The position numbers were made by a program, and so were the translations under genes. Below are positions 54,742 to 63,660 of a DNA stretch of 64,000 nt, one piece after another. The stretch is from Arthrobacter pullicola. Lineage in GTDB: Bacteria > Actinomycetota > Actinomycetes > Actinomycetales > Micrococcaceae. Position 1 is the first letter of the stretch. Every line of letters starts with the position of its first letter. The stretch covers positions 46,619 through 110,618 of the forward strand of contig NZ_JACSQC010000003.1 in the NCBI RefSeq assembly GCF_014836875.1, given 5' to 3'. The notes beneath the pieces were generated by a model. That model ran no database searches. It was not told where the DNA came from and was given only the letters and a program-made list of their open reading frames with translations.

Positions 54742-56904
54742 ATGACTGAGCAGATGAACCCTGATTCCCGCGCCGCGTTTGTTTCGGGCCCGCGCCCTGC
54801 CAAGAAGAGGTTCCTGCCCATGCTCGGGCACACCCGCGGAAAGCGCAGTGCGGTCACCTGCGCCTTGAAATGTGACAATGCCTGCAGCAAGGCGGTCTGC
54901 AACACCTCCTCCAACAGCTACTTCCGGGACATCGTTTCGGCTGAACTCTCCCGGCGTTCGGCGCTGGGTGCCGGCGCGGCCGGAATCCTGGGTGCTGCAG
55001 TGCTGACCCTTGGTGGTGAGCTCCCCGCAGCGGCAGCTGACCCCGGCCGCGGCAGTTCCAAGCCGGGCCGGCTGGCGTTTACGCCGATAGCACCGGTGGA
55101 TGCCGCCGTCGACAGTCTGGATGTCCCCGGAGGCTACGGCTGGGAACCGCTGCTGCGCTGGGGCGACCCGCTCTTTGCCGACTCGCCCGAGTTCGACTTC
55201 GACGCGCAGAGCGCAGCGGCCCAGGCCCGCCAATTCGGGTACAACAACGACTACCTGGAGATCCTCCGCCAGCCCAACGGCAAAAAAGGACTGCTGGTCT
55301 GCAACCACGAGTACGTCAATCCGCAGATCATGTTCCCGGCAGCTCCGGCTACGGCGGCCGAGGAGGCGCAGCGGCGCGGCATTTTCCGCAACGCCGTCGG
55401 CCTCTCCGTGGTGGAACTGGAACGCAGTTCACGCGGGACGCCCTGGTCCTATGTCCGCGGTGCCCGCCTGAACCGGCGCATCACCCTGGACACGGTCTTC
55501 GAGCTCACCGGGCCTGCCGCCGGCTCGGACCTGCTGAAGACCGCCGCGGATCCGCAGGGCCGGTACGTGCTGGGAACCCTGGGTAACTGCGCCGGCGGGA
55601 GCACGCCGTGGGGGACGGTTCTCTCCGGGGAGGAAAACTTCAACGGCTTCTTCCGGACCGGCGGGACCAGTCCTGAAGACCGCCGCTACGGCCTTGGCAG
55701 TGATCCCACGGCCATGGGGTGGGAGCAGGAGGACCCGCGGTTTGACGCCCGCACAGGGCAGACCAGGAACGAGCCAAACCGTTTTGGGTACATCGTGGAA
55801 CTGGATCCCGAGGATCCGGAATCAATCCCGCGCAAGCACACCAGCCTGGGCCGGTTCAAGCATGAGGGCGCCAACGTCATCATCGCCCGGAACGGCAAAG
55901 CGGTGGCATATTCCGGCGACGACGAGAGGTTCGACTATCTGTATAAGTTCGTCTCGAAGAGCAAGTACCGGAAGAACAACAAGCGGCACAATATGACCCT
56001 GCTGACCGAGGGCGACCTGTACGTTGCCCGGTTCACCGGGAGTTCGCCGGCAGCCGAGATCGACGGCTCCGGGAGCGTTCCGGCCGACGGCGGTTTCGAC
56101 GGCCGAGGCACCTGGCTCCCGTTGGTAGAGCATGGCAAGTCGGCCGTCGCAGGCATGAGTGTGGAAGAGGTGCTGGTTTACACCCGGCTGGCAGCTGACA
56201 AGGCCGGGGCCACCAAGATGGACCGCTGTGAGGACGTCGAACCGAATCCCGCCACCGGACGCGTGTACGTGGCCTGCACCAACAACTCCAACCGCGGCAC
56301 CGGCACCAACGCACCGGCAGATGAAGCCAACCCGCGGAGGGAAAACCGTGACGGGCACATCGTGGAGATCACGGAGGACCGTTCCGATGCCACGGCCACG
56401 ACGTTCAGCTGGAACCTGCTGATGCTCTGCGGTGATCCGGCGCAGGGAGATCCCACGTACTTCTCCGGCTACCCACAGGAAAAGGTGAGCCCCATTTCCT
56501 GCCCGGACAACTTGGCCTTCGACACTGCCGGCAACCTCTGGATCTCCACCGATGGTGCGCCGTCGGGCATTGGCTACAACGACGGCCTGTTCAAGGTGGC
56601 GCTGGACGGACGCGACCGCGGCAAGGTGGAGCAGTTCCTCTCCGTGCCGCGTGACGGCGAAACGTGCGGACCGGTGATCCATGACGAGGAATCCATGGTG
56701 TTCGTCGCCGTGCAGCACCCTGGGGAGGACGGCAGCTACGGTGCCCACACCTCCTATTTCCCCGATTACGTGCCCGACGGCGCGGTGCCGGCTGCGGGGA
56801 CCGTTCGGGCACCCCGGCCCTCCGTCGTCCAGGTATTCCGTCAGGAGACTAAGCCCGGGAACGGGAACGGCGGGAACGGGAAGCCCGGAAAACCCGGAAA
56901 GTAG
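54742..56904 (+). CDS. PhoX-family (DUF839) secreted phosphatase
   Basis: The 720-aa protein has an N-terminal region with a cysteine group (CALKCDNACSKAVC) and a Tat-like motif LSRRSALGAGAAGILGAAVLTLG starting near residue 69, so it is exported folded. Family landmarks: GGYGWEPLLRWGDPLF, NHEYVNPQIMF, GNCAGGSTPWGT, SGEENFNGFF and PDNLAFDTAGNLWISTDG. These PhoX enzymes are Ca/Fe-dependent alkaline phosphatases used under phosphate limitation. The C-terminus is a Gly/Asn/Lys-Pro repeat. No Pho box was found. Confidence 0.92.
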   Translation: MTEQMNPDSRAAFVSGPRPAKKRFLPMLGHTRGKRSAVTCALKCDNACSKAVCNTSSNSYFRDIVSAELSRRSALGAGAAGILGAAVLTLGGELPAAAADPGRGSSKPGRLAFTPIAPVDAAVDSLDVPGGYGWEPLLRWGDPLFADSPEFDFDAQSAAAQARQFGYNNDYLEILRQPNGKKGLLVCNHEYVNPQIMFPAAPATAAEEAQRRGIFRNAVGLSVVELERSSRGTPWSYVRGARLNRRITLDTVFELTGPAAGSDLLKTAADPQGRYVLGTLGNCAGGSTPWGTVLSGEENFNGFFRTGGTSPEDRRYGLGSDPTAMGWEQEDPRFDARTGQTRNEPNRFGYIVELDPEDPESIPRKHTSLGRFKHEGANVIIARNGKAVAYSGDDERFDYLYKFVSKSKYRKNNKRHNMTLLTEGDLYVARFTGSSPAAEIDGSGSVPADGGFDGRGTWLPLVEHGKSAVAGMSVEEVLVYTRLAADKAGATKMDRCEDVEPNPATGRVYVACTNNSNRGTGTNAPADEANPRRENRDGHIVEITEDRSDATATTFSWNLLMLCGDPAQGDPTYFSGYPQEKVSPISCPDNLAFDTAGNLWISTDGAPSGIGYNDGLFKVALDGRDRGKVEQFLSVPRDGETCGPVIHDEESMVFVAVQHPGEDGSYGAHTSYFPDYVPDGAVPAAGTVRAPRPSVVQVFRQETKPGNGNGGNGKPGKPGK

Positions 56905-57013
56905 GCTGCTGGATGGTTAGCCAGCTGGACGGCTAGGCAGCTGGCCGGCGGGACAGCCAGGCCGCGGCGCACCCGATTCCGTCCTCCAGCGGCGGAACAG
57001 GCAGACTGGGAGG

Positions 57014-57976
57014 ATGTGCGGACGATACGTCATGGCCAAGGCCATCGGAGACCTCGTGGCAGAGGCAGAGGCTGAAGCCGATGCCAACCTGGAGCTGCGC
57101 CAGTCCTGGAACGTGGCGCCGACCTCCGACGTCCCGGTGGTCCTCGAGCGCCTGATCGACGGGACTGCTGGGACCGGAACGCCTCAGACAGTCGGGACCG
57201 GGACTGACAGGGAGGGAGAAGCTTCCGCCCGGCAGCCACGGGCCGTGCGACAGGTGCACGTAGCCCGCTGGGGCCTGGTTCCGGGCTGGGCGAAGGACAT
57301 CTCCGTGGGAGTGCGGGCGTTCAATGCCCGCAGCGAAACCCTGCTGGAAAAGCCGACCTTCCGGGATGCCGTCCTCTCCCGCCGGTGCGCGGTACCGATG
57401 GAGGGCTACTACGAATGGAAAACCGGCCCGGGGAACAGCAAACAGCCGTACTTTGTGCACCGGCCGGACGGGAAGCTGAGCTGGTTCGCCGGTTTGTACG
57501 AGTGGTGGGCGGACCCGGCTGTGCCGGCGGGGGACCCGGGCCGCTGGCTGCTGTCCACCACCATCATCACGCTGGCCGCACCCGATCCGGAGGATCCCCA
57601 CCCGGTGCTGGCCGGGCTCGGCACGCTGCACAACCGGCTTCCGCTGCCGCTGGCTTCCGCTGCGCTCGCGGCCTGGACTGCACCCGGAACCCTCAGCAAC
57701 ACCGGGGCCCTGGATTTGCTGGGCCAGGTCCTGGACCAGGCCTACCCAACGGCGTCGAACTTGCAGATCCGTGCCGCGGACCCGGCTGTGGGCAGTGTGC
57801 GCAACGATGGTCCGTGGCTGCTGGAGCCACCGGAGCTGGACACTGCACCAGGGTTGGACACTGTGCCAGGGCTGGACACAGCACCACGTTTGGACACACC
57901 ACCGGGGCAGGACACCGCTGCGGGCAGCGCCCCCGGCGGGGTGCGGGAGCCTGCCACGGAGAACGTCCTGTTTTAG
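57014..57976 (+). CDS. SRAP/HMCES-type protein, copy 2
   Basis: The 320-aa paralogue also starts MCGRYVM, with FNARSET, GYYEWK and LHNRLP, so Cys2, Asn, Glu and His are kept. It differs from copy 1 by a ~25-residue hydrophilic insert near residues 55-80 and a long tail containing LDTAPG-type hexapeptide repeats. No SOS box was recognised upstream, so it may be constitutive. The two SRAP genes lie 14 kb apart. Confidence 0.92.
   Translation: MCGRYVMAKAIGDLVAEAEAEADANLELRQSWNVAPTSDVPVVLERLIDGTAGTGTPQTVGTGTDREGEASARQPRAVRQVHVARWGLVPGWAKDISVGVRAFNARSETLLEKPTFRDAVLSRRCAVPMEGYYEWKTGPGNSKQPYFVHRPDGKLSWFAGLYEWWADPAVPAGDPGRWLLSTTIITLAAPDPEDPHPVLAGLGTLHNRLPLPLASAALAAWTAPGTLSNTGALDLLGQVLDQAYPTASNLQIRAADPAVGSVRNDGPWLLEPPELDTAPGLDTVPGLDTAPRLDTPPGQDTAAGSAPGGVREPATENVLF
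57836..57925 (+). repeat. 18-bp tandem repeats in the tail of SRAP copy 2
   Basis: Units begin at 57836, 57854, 57872, 57890 and 57908 and follow CTGGACACTGCACCAGGG with changes. They code for LDTAPG-like hexapeptides and add a disordered acidic tail. Confidence 0.75.
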
Positions 57977-57979
57977 GTT

Positions 57980-58504
57980 CTACAGCAACCGGGCCTCGGC
58001 TGCCCCTGACTCGGCTGCCCCTGACTCCGGTGCCCCGGGAGCATCTGCGGAACCGGTGCTCTCCCCTCCCAGCGGATCCAGGACGGACAGGGTAACTTTC
58101 CCGTTCGCGTCCACCGACAGACCCGGGTTGTGGCACACCTCCCAGCGGAACCCGTCGGGGTCCGTGAAGTAACCCGAATATCCTCCCCAGCTCATCTGCG
58201 TGCCGGGAGCGGCAATCGACCCGCCGGCCGCTGCAGCTTCGTGGAGGATAACGTCGACGTCGTTCGGCGAGTCCACATTGTGGCCCAGAGTGACCGGAGC
58301 CAGGCTGGCGGCTCCCGTGGCTCCGGATTCCGCGGCCAGATGGTCGCTGCGGAAGAACGAGAGCAGCACTCCGTGGCCGACCTGAAAGAAGACCACTTCG
58401 CCGGCCACATACTGGAGCGGTTCCCAGCCCAGCCGGGCGTAAAACGCATAGGTAACTTCGACATCACGCACACCGAGGGTGACGACACTCAACTGGGGCA
58501 ACAT
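57980..58504 (-). CDS. VOC-family protein
   Basis: The 174-aa protein has the VOC start LSVVTLGVRDVEVTYAFYARLGWEP and the second module SWGGYSGYFTDPDGFRWEVCHN, a glyoxalase-like pattern with conserved Glu. The last ~30 residues are Gly/Ala/Glu repeats of low complexity. The start at 58504 is preferred because the VOC fold begins right after it. It is convergent with SRAP copy 2, 3 bp apart. Substrate unknown. Confidence 0.85.
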   Translation of the reverse strand: MLPQLSVVTLGVRDVEVTYAFYARLGWEPLQYVAGEVVFFQVGHGVLLSFFRSDHLAAESGATGAASLAPVTLGHNVDSPNDVDVILHEAAAAGGSIAAPGTQMSWGGYSGYFTDPDGFRWEVCHNPGLSVDANGKVTLSVLDPLGGESTGSADAPGAPESGAAESGAAEARLL

Positions 58505-58709
58505 GATCCGATCCTGCCACTGAAAAGCCGCCAATCCCAGAACCTCCCACGCATGTCTTTTGTGCCGCGCAGGCGCCGGCAGACCCGGATGTGTTGACGC
58601 GGAGACCGGTCAAAGGCTGTCATGGGATTTCCAGCAGTGCATGCCCACCGGCGGGGAATCGGCCCGGATACGGGCTGGCCCACGCTCTCGCGAGAATGCG
58701 ACGAGACCC

Positions 58710-60950
58710 ATGAGCACAGCGATCCCTCCAGATACCGGTGCACAAGGGCGTTCGCCCGCCGGCTCCGGAAGCAGGAACGGCCCTCCGGCCTGGTTGAGGA
58801 TACTCATTCCCGTGGTGCTGATCATCGTCTGGTTTGTGGTCGGAGGGATCGGCGGACCGTACTTCGGAAAAATCAGCGAAGTCACGGAAAATGACCAGGC
58901 CTCCTACCTGCCGGCCAGCTCTGCCTCCACCCAGGTGGCTGACCTGCAGGAACAGTTCAGTGACAGCAACGCGATTCCCGCCGTCGTGGTGTTCGTGAAC
59001 GACGGCGGGCTGACCGCGGAGGACCGCACCTTCATTGAAGGGCGTGCCCAGGCGGTCGAAGGCGCGCAGGGCGTGGCCGGCGAGATCTCTCCCGTCCAGT
59101 ACTCGCAGGACGGCAAGGCCGCCGAGTTCTTTGTGCCGGTGGCAGATGACTCCGAGACAACAACGTCGGTGGAGAACCTGCGCAGCCTGATCGAGGACGG
59201 GCCGCCCCCGGAGGACCTGGACGGTTACGTGACCGGTCCGGCCGGGCAGCTGGCGGACATCTCCGACGCATTCAGCGGAATTGACGGCACACTGCTGCTG
59301 GTGGCCGTGGGGGCGGTGCTGGTCATCCTGATCATTGTGTACCGCTCGCCGCTGTTGCCCATCCTGGTGCTGCTGACCTCAATATTCGCCCTCTCCGCTG
59401 CGATCCTGGTGGTGTTCTGGCTGGCCAAGGCAAACCTGGTGAGCATCAACGGCCAGGTCCAGGGCATCCTGTTCATCCTCGGTATCGGTGCAGCCACCGA
59501 CTATTCGCTGCTCTATGTCTCGCGCTACCGGGAAACCCTGCGCGATTACAGTGACCGCTGGAGTGCCACCTGGGCTGCGCTGAAGGGCACGTTCGAGCCG
59601 GTCCTGGCATCTGCGGCCACCGTTATTGCCGGGCTGCTCTGCCTGCTGCTGAGCGATCTGAACTCCAACAAGGCGCTGGCTCCGGTGGCCTCGATCGGTA
59701 TTGCCTTCTCCTTCCTCGCAGCCATGACGCTGCTGCCGGCGCTGCTGTTCGTTTTCGGCCGGGCGGCTTTTTGGCCGCGCCGGCCCGTGTTCGGTTCCGA
59801 GCATGCCGAACTGGACCATGAGTCAAAGGGAATCTGGGCGCGGACTGCCCGGACCATCAGGTCCCACCCGCGCCGCACCTGGGTCATCTGTGCCATCGTC
59901 CTGGCAGCCGCCGCCGTCGGAACCCTGCAGTTCCGGGCCAGCGGAATACCCCAGAGCGACGTGGTGCTTGGCGAGACCCAGTCAGGGGACGGGCAGGAGG
60001 TCCTCGGCGAGCATTTCCCCTCCGGCTCGGGCAGCCCGGTGCTGATCATTGCTCCGCAGGACGAGTTGCAGGCCGTGGCCAACACGGTGCTGGCTAACCC
60101 GGACATCGCCTCGGTGGCCGTCGCCGCGTCCGGAACACCGGCCGGGCAGCTCCCGGTCACTGCAGACGGTGTGCAGGTGCCGCCGATTCCCGGATCGGAA
60201 TCCGCGGCACCGAAGACCGTGGACGGCCAGGTGCTGCTTGAAGCGACCCTGACCCAGGATCCGGACTCCGACGCAGCGCAGGACACGGTGAAGGAACTGC
60301 GCTCGGACCTTGCCGGCTATCCAGGTGTCCTGGTGGGCGGAACCACGGCCACCAGCGTGGACACCAATGCTGCCGCCACCCATGACCGGAACCTGATCAT
60401 TCCCGTGGTGCTGGTGGTCATCCTGTTCCTGCTGATGCTCCTGCTGCGTTCGATCCTGGCGCCGGTGCTGCTGATCCTTACCGTAATGCTCTCCTTCGCT
60501 GCCACCCTGGGGATTTCCGCACTGGTGTTCAACCAGGTACTGGACTTCCCCGGTGCCGATCCGGCGGTTCCGCTGTACGGATTCATCTTCCTGGTGGCGC
60601 TGGGCGTGGACTACAACATCTTCCTGATGACCCGCGTCCGGGAGGAGAGCCTTGTCCACGGAACCCGGAACGGGGTGATCCGCGGGCTGATGATTACCGG
60701 CGGTGTGATTACCTCCGCAGGCGTAGTGCTGGCCGCGACCTTCGCTGCGCTCGGCGTTATCCCTGTGCTGTTCCTGGCGCAGATCGCCTTCATCGTCTCC
60801 TTCGGGGTGCTGCTGGATACCCTGGTGGTGCGCTCGCTGCTGGTGCCGGCGCTGTCCTACGACATTGGCCCGAAGATCTGGTGGCCTTCCAAACTCGCCA
60901 AAGTCTCCAGGACTGATGAGCCGCAAGAGGCAGGCGCCGGCTCCCGATAA
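58710..60950 (+). CDS. MMPL-family RND transporter
   Basis: The 746-aa protein has an N-terminal helix, a periplasmic domain, a first membrane bundle with ATDYSLLYVSRYRE, a second periplasmic domain (~460-550) and a second bundle with GVDYNIFLMTRVREE. The duplicated GxxxDY motifs supply the proton-relay pairs of MmpL proteins. It would export lipids, small molecules or drugs by proton exchange. The RBS is weak, so the start is set by the first hydrophobic region. Confidence 0.9.
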   Translation: MSTAIPPDTGAQGRSPAGSGSRNGPPAWLRILIPVVLIIVWFVVGGIGGPYFGKISEVTENDQASYLPASSASTQVADLQEQFSDSNAIPAVVVFVNDGGLTAEDRTFIEGRAQAVEGAQGVAGEISPVQYSQDGKAAEFFVPVADDSETTTSVENLRSLIEDGPPPEDLDGYVTGPAGQLADISDAFSGIDGTLLLVAVGAVLVILIIVYRSPLLPILVLLTSIFALSAAILVVFWLAKANLVSINGQVQGILFILGIGAATDYSLLYVSRYRETLRDYSDRWSATWAALKGTFEPVLASAATVIAGLLCLLLSDLNSNKALAPVASIGIAFSFLAAMTLLPALLFVFGRAAFWPRRPVFGSEHAELDHESKGIWARTARTIRSHPRRTWVICAIVLAAAAVGTLQFRASGIPQSDVVLGETQSGDGQEVLGEHFPSGSGSPVLIIAPQDELQAVANTVLANPDIASVAVAASGTPAGQLPVTADGVQVPPIPGSESAAPKTVDGQVLLEATLTQDPDSDAAQDTVKELRSDLAGYPGVLVGGTTATSVDTNAAATHDRNLIIPVVLVVILFLLMLLLRSILAPVLLILTVMLSFAATLGISALVFNQVLDFPGADPAVPLYGFIFLVALGVDYNIFLMTRVREESLVHGTRNGVIRGLMITGGVITSAGVVLAATFAALGVIPVLFLAQIAFIVSFGVLLDTLVVRSLLVPALSYDIGPKIWWPSKLAKVSRTDEPQEAGAGSR

Positions 60951-60960
60951 GCTGGATCAC

Positions 60961-61302
60961 ATGGCTGAAACAGTAGAAACAGACCCCATGACCGAGCAGC
61001 TCGATGCCGTGCGCACCGCGATAGACGAGATTGACGAAGAGATTGTGGCGCTCATCTGGCGCCGGGAAAGGCTGGTCCGGCTCGCCGGAGGACTCAAGGA
61101 CGACGATGCCCAGGTCAAGGCGAGAGACCGGATCGACGAAGTAATCAACCACGTCCGGCAGACCGCCGAAGCGCAGGACCAGGACTCCACCGTGGTGGAA
61201 CGGACCTACCGGGCCATGATCGATGCGTTCATCGACTACGAGCTGCGGACCCGCCGCGAAGACGAGGCCCAGGCGCGCCTGGACGCGTTCAGCAGGAGTT
61301 AG
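60961..61302 (+). CDS. Chorismate mutase family protein
   Basis: The 113-aa all-helical AroQ-type protein has AVRTAIDEIDEEIVALIWRRERLVRLAGGLK (first helix with active-site Arg, Lys) and YRAMIDAFIDYELR. It is predicted to convert chorismate to prephenate for Phe and Tyr synthesis; a chorismate-binding relative (isochorismate-pyruvate lyase type) cannot be excluded. It starts 10 bp after the MMPL gene, so the two may share a transcript. No other aro/phe genes are close. Confidence 0.8.
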   Translation: MAETVETDPMTEQLDAVRTAIDEIDEEIVALIWRRERLVRLAGGLKDDDAQVKARDRIDEVINHVRQTAEAQDQDSTVVERTYRAMIDAFIDYELRTRREDEAQARLDAFSRS

Positions 61303-61311
61303 GAGAGCGGC

Positions 61312-62619
61312 CTAGGCCCACTCCGGAGCGGCTGAACCCAGCGGTGCCGCCGGGACTTCCCAGCCCATCTGCGGGCTGCTTCCCTCCGGGCTAAACACCA
61401 GCGGCGGAAAGAGCCGCTGCCCGGGACCCCAGCGGGTCTGTTCTGCTGCCATGGGAAATTCCTCCGCGGCAGCCGCCAGCTGGCCGGTCTTCCAGAGCGG
61501 GGGAACAGCGGGCCGCGCATCGGCGGCCCGCTGCAGTTCAACGGCGGTCCGGGCCAGGGAAAGCCGTGCCGCATGGACCTCACCGTCGAGCCGCCGGGTC
61601 CACGCGCGCACGGCGGCAGCTGCGGCGAGGTATCCGGTGGCATGGTCCAGAGCCTGGACCGGCAGCGGGCGGGGCGCATCCGAGGCTGCCCAGGCCATGC
61701 CGGCGTCGGCAATTCCGGAGCTCATCTGCACCAGGGAATCGAAGCCCCGCCGGCCCCGCCATGGTCCGCTCCAGCCGTAGGCGTTGACCGCCACGGTGAT
61801 GATCCCGGGGTGCAGCTGCTGGAGCCGGTGTTCGTCCAGGCCCAGCCCGGTGAGGGCGCCGGGTCGGTAGCCGTGCACCACAATGTCAGCCCCGGCAATC
61901 AGTTCCCGGATCTTCGCGGCTCCGCTGGGACTGCGCAGGTCCAGCCGGGCGCAGTGCTTGCCTACGGTCATCTCAGGCTCCAGCGCGGGCTCGTTCCAGT
62001 CCGGAGGGTCGATCCGCAGCACGTCGGCACCGAAGCCGGCCAGGAACCGGGTGGCGGCCGGCCCGGCGATGACCCGGGTCAGGTCCAGCACCCTGACCCC
62101 GCGGAGGGGCCGCCGGACCGTTCCCGCGGACTTCTCCGGTGCCGCCGGCCGCCGCCGCGACCAGCCGACCAGCGGTTCGCCCGCCACTGCCTGCCCCTGC
62201 GGATGACTGAGCCACTGTTCCACGGTGAGCATCCTGGCTGCGCAGCCTCCCGCCTCCACCACAGCGTCTTCCAGCTCCCCGCCCTTCCACGGCCGGACTG
62301 CAAGCGCGGCGGCGGCGGTGTCCGCATCACCGGGCAGCCCCAGCACGGCGAGCGCTGCCGCCCGGTGGTGCGGGGCATTGGTGTGCAGCCTGATCCAGCC
62401 GTCGGCACAGAGGTAGTCACGGGACAGGGCGTCCCATGGTGAGGGGAGGTCCCAGCCCGCCGGCTGGAACGATCCGGCGAACCACGCCCGGGAGAGGTCC
62501 GGATCAGCTGAGGCGGATATCGGTGTGCCGGCGATCGATTCGGCCAGTTCAGCGACCGCCCGCCCTGCCGCAGCCACGGCAGCCGCAGCAAAGGAACGCA
62601 CGGGATAGCACGATTCCAT
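61312..62619 (-). CDS. CaiB/BaiF-type CoA-transferase
   Basis: The 435-aa family III CoA-transferase has PLRGVRVLDLTRVIAGPAATRFLAGFGADVLRIDPP, then GADIVVHGYRPGAL and GIITVAVNAYGWSGPW. These form the usual interlocked-dimer fold; the catalytic Asp is not clearly located here. The first ~160 residues form an additional domain (AELAESIAGTPISASADPDLSR, TNAPHHRAAALAVLG). The start at 62619 (GGAG 8 nt upstream) excludes an improbable 133-residue extension. Substrate unknown. Confidence 0.85.
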   Translation of the reverse strand: MESCYPVRSFAAAAVAAAGRAVAELAESIAGTPISASADPDLSRAWFAGSFQPAGWDLPSPWDALSRDYLCADGWIRLHTNAPHHRAAALAVLGLPGDADTAAAALAVRPWKGGELEDAVVEAGGCAARMLTVEQWLSHPQGQAVAGEPLVGWSRRRPAAPEKSAGTVRRPLRGVRVLDLTRVIAGPAATRFLAGFGADVLRIDPPDWNEPALEPEMTVGKHCARLDLRSPSGAAKIRELIAGADIVVHGYRPGALTGLGLDEHRLQQLHPGIITVAVNAYGWSGPWRGRRGFDSLVQMSSGIADAGMAWAASDAPRPLPVQALDHATGYLAAAAAVRAWTRRLDGEVHAARLSLARTAVELQRAADARPAVPPLWKTGQLAAAAEEFPMAAEQTRWGPGQRLFPPLVFSPEGSSPQMGWEVPAAPLGSAAPEWA

Positions 62620-62797
62620 AAGGCCGCTCCGCTCGGGTTGTGAGGTCGTGCCAGGGTTTGTGAGCCAGTGCCAGTAGGCTACGTCACGGGTCCGGGGGCG
62701 GAACACCCGGTGGCTGCGTGTCTTTCCGGCGCGGGGGACCGGCAGTACGCGCAAACCGGCACACGCCGGGCACAGTAAGAGGTCTGAAGGAGCAGCA

Positions 62798-63475
62798 GTG
62801 ACGGCAGGAAGATTCCCGGGTACGGATACCGGCGCAGACGACGGCGGCGCCTCCAACCGGTGGAAGGCCCTCGCCGCGGCGCTCGCCGATGACAGGAGGC
62901 TGCGCCTGTACGGCCGGATCATTTCAGCTGCGGACAGCGGCCAGCCCCTGCAGCGCGCCGGTTTGGACCGGACGGAGGTCAAATCCCTGACAGTGCTGCA
63001 AAAGGCCGGGCTGGTCACCGCCGCGGAAGACGGAGCCCTCGGCGCGGATCCCGGCGTCTTTCAGAATCTGCTGACCGGCGGCCGTCAGCCCGCGGTCACC
63101 TCACCTCTGCGCCTGCTGACCCCCGGGCGGGCCGGAAATCTTCCGGGCCGGCGGGCGGACCGCCTGGAGCTTCTGCATCATTTGGCCGGAGCGGTGTTTT
63201 CCCGGCACGGCTCGCTGGGCGCGGGCACAGGCGGAACGGGAGGGGATTCGGAGGCTGGGACAAGCGGGGAGACAGGCATGGATGGAGCTGACCCTGCCGG
63301 TTCGCCAGCACGGCTGACCGAGGCGGAAGTAACGTCCCGCCTGGCCGAATACTCCGATGACCCGGCGATGGTCCGCCGGGCAATGGTGGATGAGGGAATT
63401 GTCCGCCGCAGCCCCGATGGCTCCCGCTACTGGCTGGCGCGCCCTCGTCCGGCGGACGGGATGGAGTTCGCCTAG
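62798..63475 (+). CDS. DUF2087-domain protein with winged-helix N-terminus
   Basis: The 225-aa protein has an N-terminal winged-helix-like part (WKALAAALADDRRLRLYGRI, SLTVLQKAGLVTA) and a C-terminal DUF2087 region (LTEAEVTSRLAEYSDDPAMVRRAMVDEG, RRSPDGSRYW). This combination suits an ArsR-like DNA-binding regulator; members are common in actinobacteria without known targets. A Gly-rich linker (~145-170) joins the parts. AGGAGCAGCAG precedes the GTG start. It is divergent from the CoA-transferase. Confidence 0.82.
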   Translation: MTAGRFPGTDTGADDGGASNRWKALAAALADDRRLRLYGRIISAADSGQPLQRAGLDRTEVKSLTVLQKAGLVTAAEDGALGADPGVFQNLLTGGRQPAVTSPLRLLTPGRAGNLPGRRADRLELLHHLAGAVFSRHGSLGAGTGGTGGDSEAGTSGETGMDGADPAGSPARLTEAEVTSRLAEYSDDPAMVRRAMVDEGIVRRSPDGSRYWLARPRPADGMEFA

Positions 63476-63516
63476 ACAAGCTGCCGGGTATCCAGCCGGC
63501 TGAACCGGGTGCCGCG

Positions 63517-63588
63517 CTGGCCCGCCCCCGACTGTTGACTCCGCCCCGCCCCCGACTGTTGACTCTGGCCCGCCCCCGACTGTTGACT
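63517..63588 (+). repeat. Three 24-bp tandem repeats upstream of the MFS gene
   Basis: CTGGCCCGCCCCCGACTGTTGACT occupies 63517-63540, 63541-63564 (two changes at the start) and 63565-63588. Each unit contains TTGACT, similar to a -35 hexamer. The set lies 73 bp before the MFS ATG in a 185-bp gap with no gene. Confidence 0.75.
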
Positions 63589-63660
63589 CTGCCGGGCTGC
63601 GGGCTTCTGATGGAAGGTGCGTCCTGTTCCAGACAGCGGCTCGGCTCCCAGGAGGCGTCC

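Noticed and set aside
53001-54749. 582-codon + strand frame over mscR and mrx1
   Set aside because: It is complementary to two clearly recognised mycothiol genes and the space between, and shows no domain.
62620-63018. 133-residue N-terminal extension of the CoA-transferase
   Set aside because: It overlaps the divergent DUF2087 gene on the other strand, and its sequence is shadow-like. An RBS and the conserved start support 62619.
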